Part shown: piece by piece, positions 1 to 11,700 of the stretch
Numbering within the stretch: the first letter of the stretch is position 1
Layout of the letters: each line of letters opens with the position of its first letter
Origin: Posidonia oceanica
Taxonomy: Eukaryota; Streptophyta; Magnoliopsida; Alismatales; Posidoniaceae
NCBI GenBank assembly: GCA_037176725.1
Contig: JAZBRS010000026.1
Span: 153,337,501 to 153,401,500 of the forward strand
Length of the DNA: 64,000 bases
Reading direction: 5' to 3'
Notes under the pieces: model-generated
The model's database searches: none
What the model was told of the DNA's origin: nothing
The model's input: the letters and a program-made list of their open reading frames with translations, nothing else
Made by a program: the position numbers and the translations under genes

Positions 1-3000
1 AACGGCCGGATTGGAAGATATCGCAGCTTCAAGGCAGAGGGGCCAGAACAGGAGAGAAGAACAGATCTAAGTGTTCAGGAGGTCCTAGGGGTGTGCAAAA
101 AGGTCCTCCCAGGTGAATGGGAGCTAATGACACTTAGGTGTGTGCAAGGAATGCAAGAATGCAAGAGTGCATGAGTGCAATGCATGCAAAATACAAGAAA
201 GGACCTAAGAATGATTTTTCAGAAAATTGGGGACTTAAATGCAATTTTTGAAAGAATGGGGGTCTAAATGCAAAGATTTTGAAAAGGATTGGGGCTTACA
301 GGCAGGGGCTTTGAAAACAGGAGGGGTTGCATGCGATTTTGCAAAAGACTGGGCTTAGAATGCAATTTTGAAAAGGGGACATGCATCAGAAGAAGTTTTG
401 AAAGCAAAGGACAAGCAAAAAGCAATTTTGAAAAACTCTGGGGTCTAAAATGCAATTTTCCCAGAAAACAGGGTTCTGGAGAGTCTGGGAATGCAAGTGG
501 AGGGTCTACATGCAATTTTGTAAGAATAGGAGCTAAGATGCAGCTTTAGGGGCAAAACAGTCTTTTTACATGACTTTAAAAGGATGCAAGGACCTATATG
601 TCATTTTTAAATCATGCAAGGGTCAAGTATGCAATTTTAGATGCAAAATGTGCTCTGAAATCAAGGTCTATGGACTGATGTGCAATTTTTAAAAAAAAAC
701 AGGGTTGAAAATGCAATGCAATATGCAAAAATGCATGCAAAATGGCTACTGTGCATTTAAATGGACCTAGATGCAAAAATGAAAAACCAGAGGGGCAAAT
801 GTGCAATGCAGCATGCAAAATACGAAAATAAACCCTAAGTTCTACAGTGCATTGGACTAAGATACAAAAACAGTAACTAAGAAGGACCAAGAACGCAATA
901 CAATAAGGCAAACTTACAGTATTAAATTTAATTAAACTACTGCAGGATTTAGATGCAAAAATTAAAAGTAGAAGGGCTAAAACATAATTTTCTACAACTG
1001 GACAGCACAGTAAATGGATTATCATGCAAATACTAAAAACCAGAAACATTTAAAGCAATTTAATAAAGTTCTAAATTCAATATAACATATGACTTAACTG
1101 ATCAGGACCTACATGCAATATTAGAAACTTATCAGGACATGAATGCAATGCACGTAAATTTAACTAAAGTTACTGAAAATAAAAAAAAACGGAGGCAACG
1201 GACTTACAGTGGGGGGACGGCCGGAGGTCCACCGGCGTTCGCTCTGGACCGGCGGAGAGGAGGCGACGCGGGGCGGCGGAGCGTGGGGAGTGAGCGGCGT
1301 GACGCGGCGGAGGCTTGCAGCAGCGTCGGCGGCGGCGGAGACGCGCGGGACGGCTGCTGCGGAAGTGGCCGGCGCCGGAGAAGATGACGACTTCGGCGAG
1401 GGATTGCGGGCGGCACAGCTGACGAAAAGCCTCGGGGAAAGGCCGAGGAGCAAGAGGGAGACGAGAGGAATCCAAGGGAGGGTTGCTTCAGCCCTTGCGC
1501 ACGCCGGAAGAGTCCACCCACCTAGGTGGCTTTCGGCCAGCCGAAGGAAGGTGGAGACGGCGGAGGACGGTGGCTGCTGGTGCGGGGAAGGCTTGGGGGC
1601 GTCGCCGTAGGTCCAAGGAAGACGACGGGCCAATCGGGAGCACGTTCTACAGCCCGAGGCGAGATCTGGTTCAGCAGAGCTCCACCGATGGAGGCCGAGG
1701 TGGACGCGGCGATATGCAGCGTTCCAGGCCGAGCCAAGGGTACGGGCGGCTAGGTGGTTGCTTGGGGAGTGAGTGGGAGGAAACGGAAGTGGATTTCACT
1801 GAATGTGGAGGAAGTTATGGGGGTTTGAAGTTTTTGGGCAAAAAGAGGACCCAAGTGTTTGTAGTGGACTGTGAGGAGCGTGGGAGGTTTTAGGCCGTGA
1901 TTCTGGGTGACTCGGGAAGGTGGTTGCTCGGTGAGTCTAATGGCAAGGTTCTGGGATTTTAGGAGGTTCGTGGTGATGGATTTTCAATGGAGATGGTCGG
2001 TCTGGAGGGTGTTGGGTGCTGAAAGCTTCGGAGGCCAATTCTGGGAAGGTTTCAAGGTGTTTTTGGGTTCTGGAAGAAGGGTGGGAGAGCTGGAGACTTG
2101 GTGTTTCAGAGTGTGAGCCAAAAAAGTCCCGTTGTGAAGGAAAAGAACCCGTTTTTATCTCCTCTCTCCCTACTGAAATTCAAAGGTCTGAGGTCAAGGG
2201 GATGGCTTTCTGCCATCTTTGGCAGAGCATGGAGGGGGTTGCTGTGCGGGTCGTCGGCCACAGGGTATGGGAGTGATGGAGGGAAGTCTTGGGTGTCAGG
2301 TGGAGGTTTGAAAAAGAAGAACCAATGGGGGAGAGGTCTGTCGTTTCTGTGAGAGGAGGAGAAGAAGAGAGGAAGAAGAAGAAGAAGAGAAGGAGGGAAA
2401 GAGGAGGGGAAATACATGGGCCGTGGGTTGTGGGCTTGAGAGAAAAAAAAAGAAATTAAGAAAGAAGGAAAGAAGGAGGGGAAAAGTTGAATGGGTTGGA
2501 CCAAAAGAAAGGGGAGAAGGAAGAAAAAGAAAGAAACAGGGGAAAGAAGAAGGAGAGGGAAAAGTGAGGAAATAAAATTAGGAAAAATAAATTAAAAATA
2601 AGTAAAAATACTAGAAAGGTTGTGTTGTGAGTTAGGATTTTAATTATATTTTTTTAATGACTGTTTGGGGTTAATTAGTGTGTTTTGGGCTTGATTAGGG
2701 TTTTAGGGTTTTGTTTTGTTCTTAATTTGTTTTCCATTTGATTAAGTGTTTGTCAAATCTTTTAAATTGTTTTCAAAATTGCGTTTTTCTTGTTAAGTAT
2801 TTAGGACATTAATTAGGATTTTTTAGGATTTATTTTCGTATTAATTGGAATGGGTTTTGGGCTTTTAGTTTTAGTCTTTTAGGCTTTTTTCTATCTTAAG
2901 TCTTTTGAATTATGTTTTTGATTTTTATTTGTTGATTTTTCTTGATGTTTTCTTTTAATTGGGTTTCTCTTGTTTGATTAAGTTTTGTTAAATCTTTTTA

Positions 3001-4222
3001 ATGTGTTTCTTATTTTCTTTTTAATTAAGTCCTTAGGTTTTTTTTTTTTCCTTAGGTTTATTAAGTTAGGTTTTTTCTTTCATTAGTTGTTTATCTTAGG
3101 GTTCTTAATTGTTCTGCTTCTTTTTAGAGTTTGTTTTTTAATTATTTTGTTAGGGTTTTTACTTTTGGTGGGTTTTGATTTTGTTTTAGTTTTTTCCTTG
3201 ATTTTACAATATTTTCTTTTAGTTTGTTTTGCATTTTTTAGCTTGCATGTTTGATTTCCTATTTTAGCTTGAATTAGTTAGGTTTAAGTTTTTAATTGCT
3301 TGTTTAATGTTTTTTAATTATTTTTCTTTGAGCTCTGATTTGTTTCCCTTATGTTTTGGAGTTTTATAGATTTTTAGGGGTTTTTATGGATTTTAGCAAA
3401 AGAAAGAAAAGGAAAGGAGAAGGAAGAAGAAAAGAGAAAAAGGGAGAAATAAAAGGGAAAGGGATGAGTTGGAGGAAAACGATTTTTTAAAATTCAGGAA
3501 AAATGTTAAAAATAAAGTAAAAATAGGAATAAGGTAGAGAAAGGGTAGAAGCACAAAGGGGGCCCACAACCAAGCAAGAAAAAGAGCAAGAGGGTGATGA
3601 AAAGAGAGATGATAATCAGGAGAGAGAGAGGAGAGAGAAAATGATAATCCAGGAGAGAGAAAAGGATAATTTGGGTAAATGGAAGGCTTAGGAGTCTTGG
3701 AATGAGATGAAAATTGAGGAGTGGGTAGGCTAGGGCTTGGAGTGCTGCGTCTGAAGTTTTGGTTTAATTTCAAGAAGGTTTTGGAGGGGTTTTAAGGTGT
3801 AGAAAAAGGGTAGTTTTACCTAGGTTTTCTAGGATTTTTGGGAATGGTCTTGGTTTGAGAATTTCTAGGTGTTTAGGTGGGTTTGTCAAGTCAGGGATGG
3901 TGAGTTTTCCTATGGTTTTTGGTTATGTTTTGGGTTCGGGAAAGGGGTGTAATCCTAGGTTGAGTTTGGACTTGTTTTGGAGGAAAAGAGAGAGGGAGAG
4001 GTATGGGTTTGGACTTGGGTTTGGATGGTTTTAGGGTAAGGTCTTGAGAGGGTTTTGGGGTGGTTTTCTGGGTTAGAAAATGGGTGTGGTTCTAGGTTTG
4101 GTTTTGGGGTTTGAGGTGGAGTCTTGATTTGAAAGGAAGAGTGAGGGGAGAGGTGTAATTTTGGTTTTTCCTAGCCGCCCAAGATCTTGCCAATTCAGCC
4201 TTGTCGAAATGGGGTGTCAACA
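1..4222 (-). mobile_element. Partial LTR (element C'), minus strand, family of element C
   Basis: Read on the minus strand this begins at 4222 with TGTTGACACCCC, the same start as the LTR of element C at 54634, and stays colinear with that LTR to the window edge. For example, bases 1-60 are the reverse complement of about 58850-58907. It is therefore roughly the first 70% of a ~5.9-kb LTR. The order of segments is the same: a CT-rich stretch, an AT-rich stretch (about 2580-3390), a CpG-rich stretch (about 1200-1760), then spaced 'aaaattgca...ggtcct' motifs. The right flank lacks the GGGGCATC polypurine end that precedes 3' LTRs of these elements. It is therefore more likely a 5' LTR whose body lies left of the window, or a solo LTR. 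Proline- and arginine-rich ORFs in it look spurious. Confidence 0.85.
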
Positions 4223-5757
4223 CCAGAGAGTCGCTCGCTGCCGCCGGAGATGGATCCGAGCTCCGATCGCGCGTCCCACGCTCGCAAAAGGCTTGCCACC
4301 GGAAATGACGCCCGCCTCTATGCCTCCAACCGCTGCTCCTCGCCGATGTCACCCTGCCGCCGCGCACACAGAGAGGGAGACGGCCGCCTACTGTAGAAGG
4401 TGGAAGAGGAAGAGAGGAATGGAAGTCCAAGGCACGGGCAGGGTTTTGTTTGAAGAAAAAATGGAACTCAAAACCTTGGCAAAAATAAATGGAAATCAAA
4501 ACCTTGGCAAAAATAAATGAATAATGCATACTAAGTTGTAAATACATTCAAACTTTGGCAAATCAGGTGAAAGAGTGCATCCTCACCACAGAGCAGTTGC
4601 AAGCGGTTACCCTGTTGGGACCCACCAGGTTTTAAAACCTTCAGCATTCTAGGCAAATTTCTTCAGGGGCTAAAGTGCAATTTACCTAGAAAATTTGCAA
4701 TCGCACTTTAACTTTGCAGCAAATTAACCTGAACTCCCTCCACTTGACAAAATTGTCATGGAGCCTGGTACAGATGGATACCACCCAAGGGTCCCACAGA
4801 ACAGTGAGATTTGCTATATAGCCCTGCAGTTTTATGAAATTGCACACATGTCCCTGACTTTTTGCGTGGACAGCAGAAATGATCACAGTACTGTGACGGA
4901 GCTCTTGCATCGATGTTCGACAACACTCGTCACATCACGGATGCCTCCAGGTAGGCAGCAAAGCAATGATATTCAGTAAATTGCAAAATAACCCTACAAT
5001 TCTATGAAATTGCATACAGGTCCTTGGCTTTTGCACAGATATTAGAAATGGACACAACCCGAGGTAGAGCCCTTGCATCAGTACACTAGAAGCCCGACAG
5101 TGCTAGTCACATCATGAGTACCCTGGATGGACAGCAGAGCAGCAATATCTAGCAAACTGTAGGACATTTCCTCAGGCTTGCAAAAATTACAGATAAGCCC
5201 CTGGCTTTTTCAGAAATGTCTAATCGACTCCAACTCTCGACCGAGCCACAGCAGGACCCTTCGAGATTGCAAGGGAATCCCTACAGGACCTGGTCAAGTC
5301 ATAACAGTCTGAGATGGGTAGTAAATCTCACAATTTGGGCAAATTACAAAGAGGCCCCTACAGTTTATCAGGTAGTCAGAACCTCCTCAGGAGGATTAAC
5401 AGTTTGATCAAAGCATCATCACATCATCCCTCAGTCATCCCAGTTCAGACAGGATTTTCATACGCCTGACCGGGAAAATTGCACGGAAGCCCCTATCTTT
5501 CCATGGGAGCCACAGAGCACACTTTTGGCACCCTATACAACTGTAGTCAACCCGTAGAGTGCCCCTTTAGCCAGATACATCCTTCAGAGCACACAACAAC
5601 CAGATAAGAGTACAAAACCCCGGCAGCAGGGTAAATTGCAACTACAACCCTATAGTTTGGCACATCTGCATATGTGTCCCTACTAGAACTGGAGCCGCAG
5701 TTTCACCCTTCAGGCAATGCAGTCACAAGTCACCGGCTGGGCACATCGGAGCACTTT
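4223..5757. other. Unassigned interval with degenerate ~165-base repeats
   Basis: No coding region that I can support. From about 4640 a motif like 'AAATTGCA..CA.GTCCCTGG' recurs at about 4837, 5006, 5175, 5335, 5469 and 5630, spaced roughly 135-170 bases. The sequences between are only loosely alike. The same motif type occurs in the distal part of the C-family LTR (58200-58700), so this may be a degraded LTR or leader piece of a related element. The ORF at 4161-4520 has no recognisable domain. Confidence 0.5.
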
Positions 5758-7650
5758 CGAGCTTTCCCTTTCACGTTGCCTCTTCAGACTCTCACCCGCT
5801 TGCTTCCTCAAGCGAGGACAAGCCTTTCGCGTTACCTCTTCGGAGTCTCGCCTGCTTGCTTCCTCAGGCAAGGACAAGCCTTTCGCGCTGCCTCTTCGGA
5901 GTCTCGCCCGCTTCCTTCCTCAAGCGAGGACAAGCCTATCGCGTTGCCTCTTCGGAGTCTCGCCCGCTTGCTTTCTCAAGCGAGGACAAGCCTTTCACGT
6001 TGCCTCTTCGGAGTCTCACCCGCTTGCTTCCTCAGGCGAGGATAAGCCTTTCGCGTTGCCTTTTCGGAGTCTCGCCCGCTTGCTTCGTCAGGCGAGGACA
6101 AGCCTTTCGCGTTGCCTCTTCGGAGTCTTGCCCGCTTGCTTCCTCAGGCAAGGATAAGCCTTTCGCGTTGCCTCTTCGGAGTCTCACCCGCTTGCTTCCT
6201 CAGGCGAGGACAAGCCTTTTGCATTGCCACTTCGGAGTCTCGCCCGCTTGCTTCCTCAGGCGAGGACAAGCCTTTCACGTTGCCTCTTCAGAGTCTTGCT
6301 CGCTTGCTTCCTCAGGCAAGGACAAGCCTTTCACGTTGCCTCTTCGAAGTCTCACCCGTTTACTTCCTAAAGCGAGGACAAGCCTTTCACATTGCCTCTT
6401 TGGAGTCTCGCCCGCTTGCTTCCTCAGGCGAGGACAAGCCTTTCGCGTTGCCTTTTCGGAGTCTCGCCTGCTTGCTTCCTCAGGCGAGGACAAGCCTTTC
6501 GCGTTGCCTCTTTGGAGTCTCGCCTGCTTGCTTCCTTAGGCAAGGACAAGCCCTTTCGCGTTGCCTCTTCGGAGTCTCGCCCACTTGCTTCCTCAGGCGA
6601 GGACAAGCCTTTCACGTTGCCTCTTCGGAGTCTCGCCCGCTTGCTTCGTCAGGCGAGGACAAGCCTTTCACGTTGCCTCTTCGGAGTCTCGCCCGCTTGC
6701 TTCCTCAGGCGAGGACAAGCCTTTCGCGTTGCCTCTTCGGAGTCTCGCCCGTTTGCTTCCTCAAGCGAGGACAAGCCTTTCACATTGTCTCTTCGGAGTC
6801 GCCTGCTTGCTTCCTCAGGCAAGGACAAGCCTTTCGTGTTGCCTCTTCTGAGTCTCGCCCGCTTCCTTCCTCAAGCAAGGACAAGCCTTTCGCATTGCCT
6901 CTTCGGAGTCTCACCCGCTTGCTTCCTCAGGCGAGGACAAGCCTTTTGCGTTGCCTCTTCGAAGTCTCGCTCGCTTGCTTCCTCAGGCGAGGACAAGCCT
7001 TTCGCGTTGCCTCTTCGAAGTCTCGCCCGCTTGCTTCCTCAGGCGAGGACAAGCCTTTTGCGTTGCCTCTTCGGAGTCTCGCCCGCTTGCTTTCTCAGGC
7101 GAGGACAAGCCTATCGCGTTGCCTCTTCGTAGCCGCTTGCTTCCTCAGGCGAGGATAAGCCTTTCGCGTTGCCTTTTCGGAGTCTCGCCTGCTTGCTTCG
7201 TCAGGCGAGGACAAGCCTTTCGCGTTGCCTCTTCGGAGTCTCGCCCGCTTGCTTCCTCAGGCGAGGACAAGCCTTTCGCGTTGCCTCTTCGGAGTCTCGC
7301 CCGCTTGCTTCCTCAGGCGAGGACAAGCCCTTTCGCATTGCCTCTTCGGAGTCTCGCCCGCTTGCTTCCTCAAGCGAGGACAATCCTTTCGCGTTGCCTC
7401 TTCGGAGTCTCGCCCGCTTGCTTCCTCAGGCGAGGACAAGCCTTTCGCGTTGCCTCTTCGGAGTCTCGCCTGCTTGCTTCCTTAGGCGAGGACAAGCCCT
7501 TTCGCATTGCCTCTTCGGAGTCTCGCCCGCTTGCTTCCTCAGGCGAGGACAAGCCTTTCACGCTGCCTCTTCAGAGTCTCGCCCGCTTGCTTCCTCAGGT
7601 GAGGACAAGCCTTTAACGTTGCCTGTTCGGAGTCCCGCCTGCTTGTTTTC
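5758..7650 (+). repeat. 56-base tandem array (3' UTR of element X)
   Basis: About 33 head-to-tail copies of a 56-base unit that includes CTTGCTTCCTCAGGCGAGG followed by ACAAGC. Because 56 is not a multiple of three, all three frames stay open and give a 56-residue apparent protein repeat, an artefact. Each unit contains paired arms GCTTG/CAAGC around CCTC/GAGG, so it can fold into a short hairpin. A few units are 57 bases (an extra C in 'aagccctttcgc') or shortened (near 6800 and 7130). The array lies just upstream of the 3' UTR tail seen in A and B, so it is read as the variable 3' UTR array of an older + strand element. Confidence 0.9.
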
Positions 7651-8596
7651 CTTGTGCCGAAAGGACAAGGACGAGCCCTCTTTCTTTCGGGCTAGCACCC
7701 CTAACTGTTCGGTTGACATCCATCACAATGTCTGGCTCTTTTCATGATGCCAGGAGTGCTTCTGCTACCCCCTGGTATCATTTCCCGATACAAGGGGCAT
7801 CATTTTCACTGCCTTGAGGTATCGTTTCCTTTTTTCGGGCTGGCAGCCCTAAACCGCGCGGTTGACACCCATCATAGCTGTCTAGCCTTCTTTTCGACGC
7901 CAGGAACACTTCGGCTGCCCCGTGGTATCGTTTTCTCGATCCCAGGGGCATCTTTTTTCGTTGTCCTAGGTGGTCGCTCTTCCCCTTTAGGCTAGTAACC
8001 CAAACTACTCGAACGGTATTCGTCATCATGCCCGGCATTTTTCTCCTTGGGCTGAAAACCCGAACTATCCCGTGTGAGTCCATCAAACTCCTTAGGTTGA
8101 TAACCCAAAATTATCCGGTGTTGGGTCCATCAACCCATCGCTCATTTGCATCATTTAGCATCCATGCACATTGCGTCAGCATCGCTTAGAGCCACACAGA
8201 GCTCAACGCACAACATCGCTCACTTTGCATGCATCCTTAGCAGAGTTAGCATCAACACGCATCACATTTAGCATTGCTTAGAGCCGTACAAAGCTCAACA
8301 TGCTCCAGCATAGCATCAACATCATAGCTTATAGCAGCATCGCGAGAACCCACACACCCCAATGGAGTTCAGCATGCATAAGCGTCAGCATACCATCAAC
8401 ACTTGAAGACTAGCATCAACTTTGCATCTTGGCATTCGCATTTGCATTGTGGCAACGAGTCATGACTTTCGGTGCATCCGTCGAATAAATGACTCACGCC
8501 GACAGTAACATTTCTCCCACCGACTTCAGGCAGGGTGTCCTTGTTAACCCTAAGCAATGGCCTTGATCCCCTCGACCTAGCTCAGGAAGGGGCATC
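7651..8596 (+). mobile_element. 3' UTR tail of older element X
   Basis: This matches in order the 3' UTR tail of element A (24560-26393) and of B on the minus strand (36300-39060). It has two modules of 'gggctggcagccc...ggttgacaccc...' with the GGTATC/GATACC inverted repeat (about 7771 and 7925). A GCATCAGCAT-rich stretch follows, then 'cgagtcatgactttcggtgcatc' and 'ctcaggaaggggcatc', the equivalent of the polypurine tract. No coding sequence. Confidence 0.75.
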
Positions 8597-8776
8597 TATA
8601 GACACCACAATCAGGAAGTAAGTTATCGACTGTTTAGCCCGGAAGAGCGGGTGTGGTTAAGGCGGACCCCACCACTTCATCAAATCCTAAACCAAGACCC
8701 AAACCAACCTAGACCCACCAAAACACCACCAATCACACCCCAATACATCCAACACCACAATACCACAAAACCATAG
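8597..8776 (+). mobile_element. Possible LTR stub of element X
   Basis: It starts TATAGACACCAC directly after the polypurine-like GGGGCATC, where A, B and E start TGTAGA or similar. I read it as the first ~180 bases of a diverged LTR, cut by the insertion of element A at 8777. After the first dozen bases I cannot align it to the other LTRs, so the call is tentative. Confidence 0.4.
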
Positions 8777-11700
8777 TGTAGACACCCCATTCTGACAGTT
8801 TGGAAGCTGGTAGATTCTCTAGAAAGTGTGCTTGGACTCTGGGATGGCTCTCTCTCTCTCCAAACCCTAAGACCTTCCAAACCTCATAAAACCAACCTAA
8901 AACCAACCCAAAACCATCACCCAACTCAACCTAAGCCTTTTACACCTTTTTCAAACCATTTTAAGCCAAGGCCCAAGTCCATTTTAGCCTTTGGCCTGTT
9001 GGGTTCGTTGGACGCAGCACTAGCTGCGTCCAACGTTGGACGCAGCATTAGCAGCGTCCAACGTTGGACGCAGCATCTGGCGCGTCCAACGTTGGATGGG
9101 CTCTGCATCAGCGGCCAACGCGCCGAGACAGCCACTGCCTCTGCCAGCCTTTGGCTCACCACCTCTGTCCACCCCACACTTACTACCCATCTCCTCCACA
9201 CTTAATCACCTCACTTCGGCCATCAGCTACCTGCCAAGGCCGAGTAACTTTCTGCCAAGCCATCTTCTCCTCCCCGGCGTGGCCTCCACTCTCACCACCC
9301 TCACTACGCCCACCGTCTGACACCAAGACTTCGGCCATTTCCAGACTAGCCCACACCCTTTGCTTGACATGCCCGTGTGGCCTCCCACACTCATTGGCCT
9401 CTGCCACCCCTGCAAATCCCAGTTGAGGAACCCAATGCACCCATGAACAAAACAGCCAACTTCACCCTCGATTACAACTCACCACACGCATTTGCAAGAA
9501 AATTTGCCAAGTCCAGAGCCAAGAGCGAACACCCACGAGTGCACCCAGACCTCCAGCTCCCTCTCCCGTGCCTCCTACGCGCCAAGGGAGCTCGCCGGAG
9601 TTTACTATCCACTGCCTTCCACGCCGACCAGCTTTCTGCAAGCACCTATTCCCGGCTACAACAAGGTAAGCTCCCTTTACCAGTAGCTAGTCCTAGCATG
9701 TAGGAGAGTAGTAGCTAGCTCCGCACACACGCACGCCTCCTTCGTTGGCCAGAAATGGCCCAACCTCCAGCCGTAAGGAGGAGGAGGTGGGTGGCCCGAT
9801 CTAGCCACCCATTTCCAGCACCGAACTCATGGGCGTGTTCGTCTCAACCCCTTCTTGCTTCCTGGATCCTTGGGCTCCAGTTTTGGATCGATCTTGGCAT
9901 CGATTGGGCCAGAGGAATGCTCGGCCTGTTGGACGCCTCATCTGGTGCGTCTAACGTTGGACCTACCTTGAGGCAGCGTCCAACGACCTGCAGTTCTTTT
10001 TGCTTGCCTTTTCCTTTTACTTCGCAATGTTTTAGCCTGCATGCTTAGCTGTAGTTTTGTTGTGGCATGTTTTCTCCTTGTTTCTAGATGCCATGCTAGG
10101 CTTGGATCCCAGTTTGGATCCATGTTTCATGCCCCTTCTTAGTCTGCTGTTCTTGGGTGTTGGACGTTGGAGCATAAGCATCCAACGTTGGAAGTTGTGT
10201 TTTCAACGTCCTACGTCCCTACATGCCTACACCTGTTTTAATGCTTTGAAGTTATGCTTATTTTGTGATATGCGCTCAATCCATGTTGCATGCCCTCAGT
10301 TCATCTATTTTCAGTAGCTCATGCATGATTAATGGCTTTTTTCTATGCTTAGTTCCCTTTGCAAGTTAATCTGCTGCCTGTTTGCATTGGCCGCGAAGAT
10401 CCCAGCGTCCAACGTTGGACGCTGGTGTATCCCACGTCCTACGCCTCTGATTGCTTGCATGCTTTGCAATACTTGATTAATGCCTCCTTTTTGGTTTGTT
10501 GCTTCATCTATGCATGCACGTGCCTTGTCCTAGTATACTTTCTGATTGTTTAGATGAATGCTTGAGGGCTTGCCATGCTCAACCTCAATTGCTGTTTGCT
10601 GTGCTGTCTTCCTGCGTTGGCCGCTGGAGGCACCAGCGTCCTATGTTGCACGCTGGATGCAGCCGCGTCTAACGCACAGAGGCCACAGCACCCAACTTTA
10701 TGCTTGCATCTGGCATCTTGTGTTTGAATCCTAACTGTCTAAGCATGCTAGCATGTCCTGTGTGTCTTTGGCTTTTCCTCTTCAAGTTTCAAGCTTTTTT
10801 ATCAACTTTGCATGCATTTCTTTCTGCAGTTTCCATCTCTTTGCATTGGCCGCTTGCAGTCCTAGCGGCCAACGTAGGACGCTGGCCATTCCAGCGTCCA
10901 ACGCCCGGAACCCACTGCAGCTTGTTTTCTAATTTGATCCTCGTTCTTTTGCTTCCAATCGCTTGCAATGCATGTTCAGCATCACTTATCTGCAGTAACT
11001 TAGATGCATGCTTTGGCGTTGGATTTGTTGCTTTGCATATAGCCATTGTGATGCTTCCTGCCTGCAGAGTGTTGGCCGTTGAGTGCTCCAACGTCCAACG
11101 TTGGACGCTAGGTACTCTGCGTCCAACACTCTGCTCTGTTTTAACCTAGTTTCTGCCTATGCCTTGCTTCCAAATTGCTTTTTGGCTGCTTCCTTGCTTG
11201 TCTAGCATGTCCTGCATATCTGCCATTGCCATGTTGCACTTGTATAGCATGCATGCACTTAGAATGCATTGATTTTCCAAAACTGCATGCTATTTTACCT
11301 CCTGCAAGTGTTGAACGCCTCTGTGCCTACGTCCAACATTGGACGCAGGTATTGCCGTGTCCAACGCTTGTAGTTGGCTAAATTTGATTTTAAAGCGCCG
11401 ATTTTGTTTTGCTCATCGTTTTCCACGCTTTTGCATCGTTTTTTGCTTTTGCATCGTTTTCCACGCATGCATCGTTTTCCGTGCAACTTTTGCATCGTTT
11501 TTTGTACCTGCATCGTTTTCTATGCCACTTTTGTCGCATTTTCCGCACCTACATTATTTTCCATGCCGCTTTTGCATCGTTTTCTGCGCCTGCATCGTTT
11601 TCCGCACCACTTTTCCATCATTTTCCGTGCTTGCATCGTTTTTCGTGCCGCTTGCATCGTTTTTCTTGCCGCTTGCATCGTTTTCCGCACCCGCTTTCGC

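Noticed and set aside
1160..1633. Pro/Ser-rich 157-codon ORF and opposite-strand Arg-rich ORFs
   Set aside because: They lie in the CpG-rich part of an LTR; GC-rich sequence has few stops in any frame, and C has no matching frame.
4161..4520. Possible host exon with a 119-codon ORF
   Set aside because: It begins within the LTR of C', is Arg/Pro-rich, has no recognised domain and no supporting splice or neighbouring exon signal.
5674..7747. Overlapping 190-350-codon ORFs with repeated SLARLLPQARTSLSRCLFGV-type peptides
   Set aside because: They are translations of the 56-base array in all three frames; the unit is not a multiple of three and no codon constraint is visible.
9755..10048. 97-codon ORF repeated at 27359-27658
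   Set aside because: It is present twice only because it lies in both LTRs of element A; no known domain and no match in LTR B.
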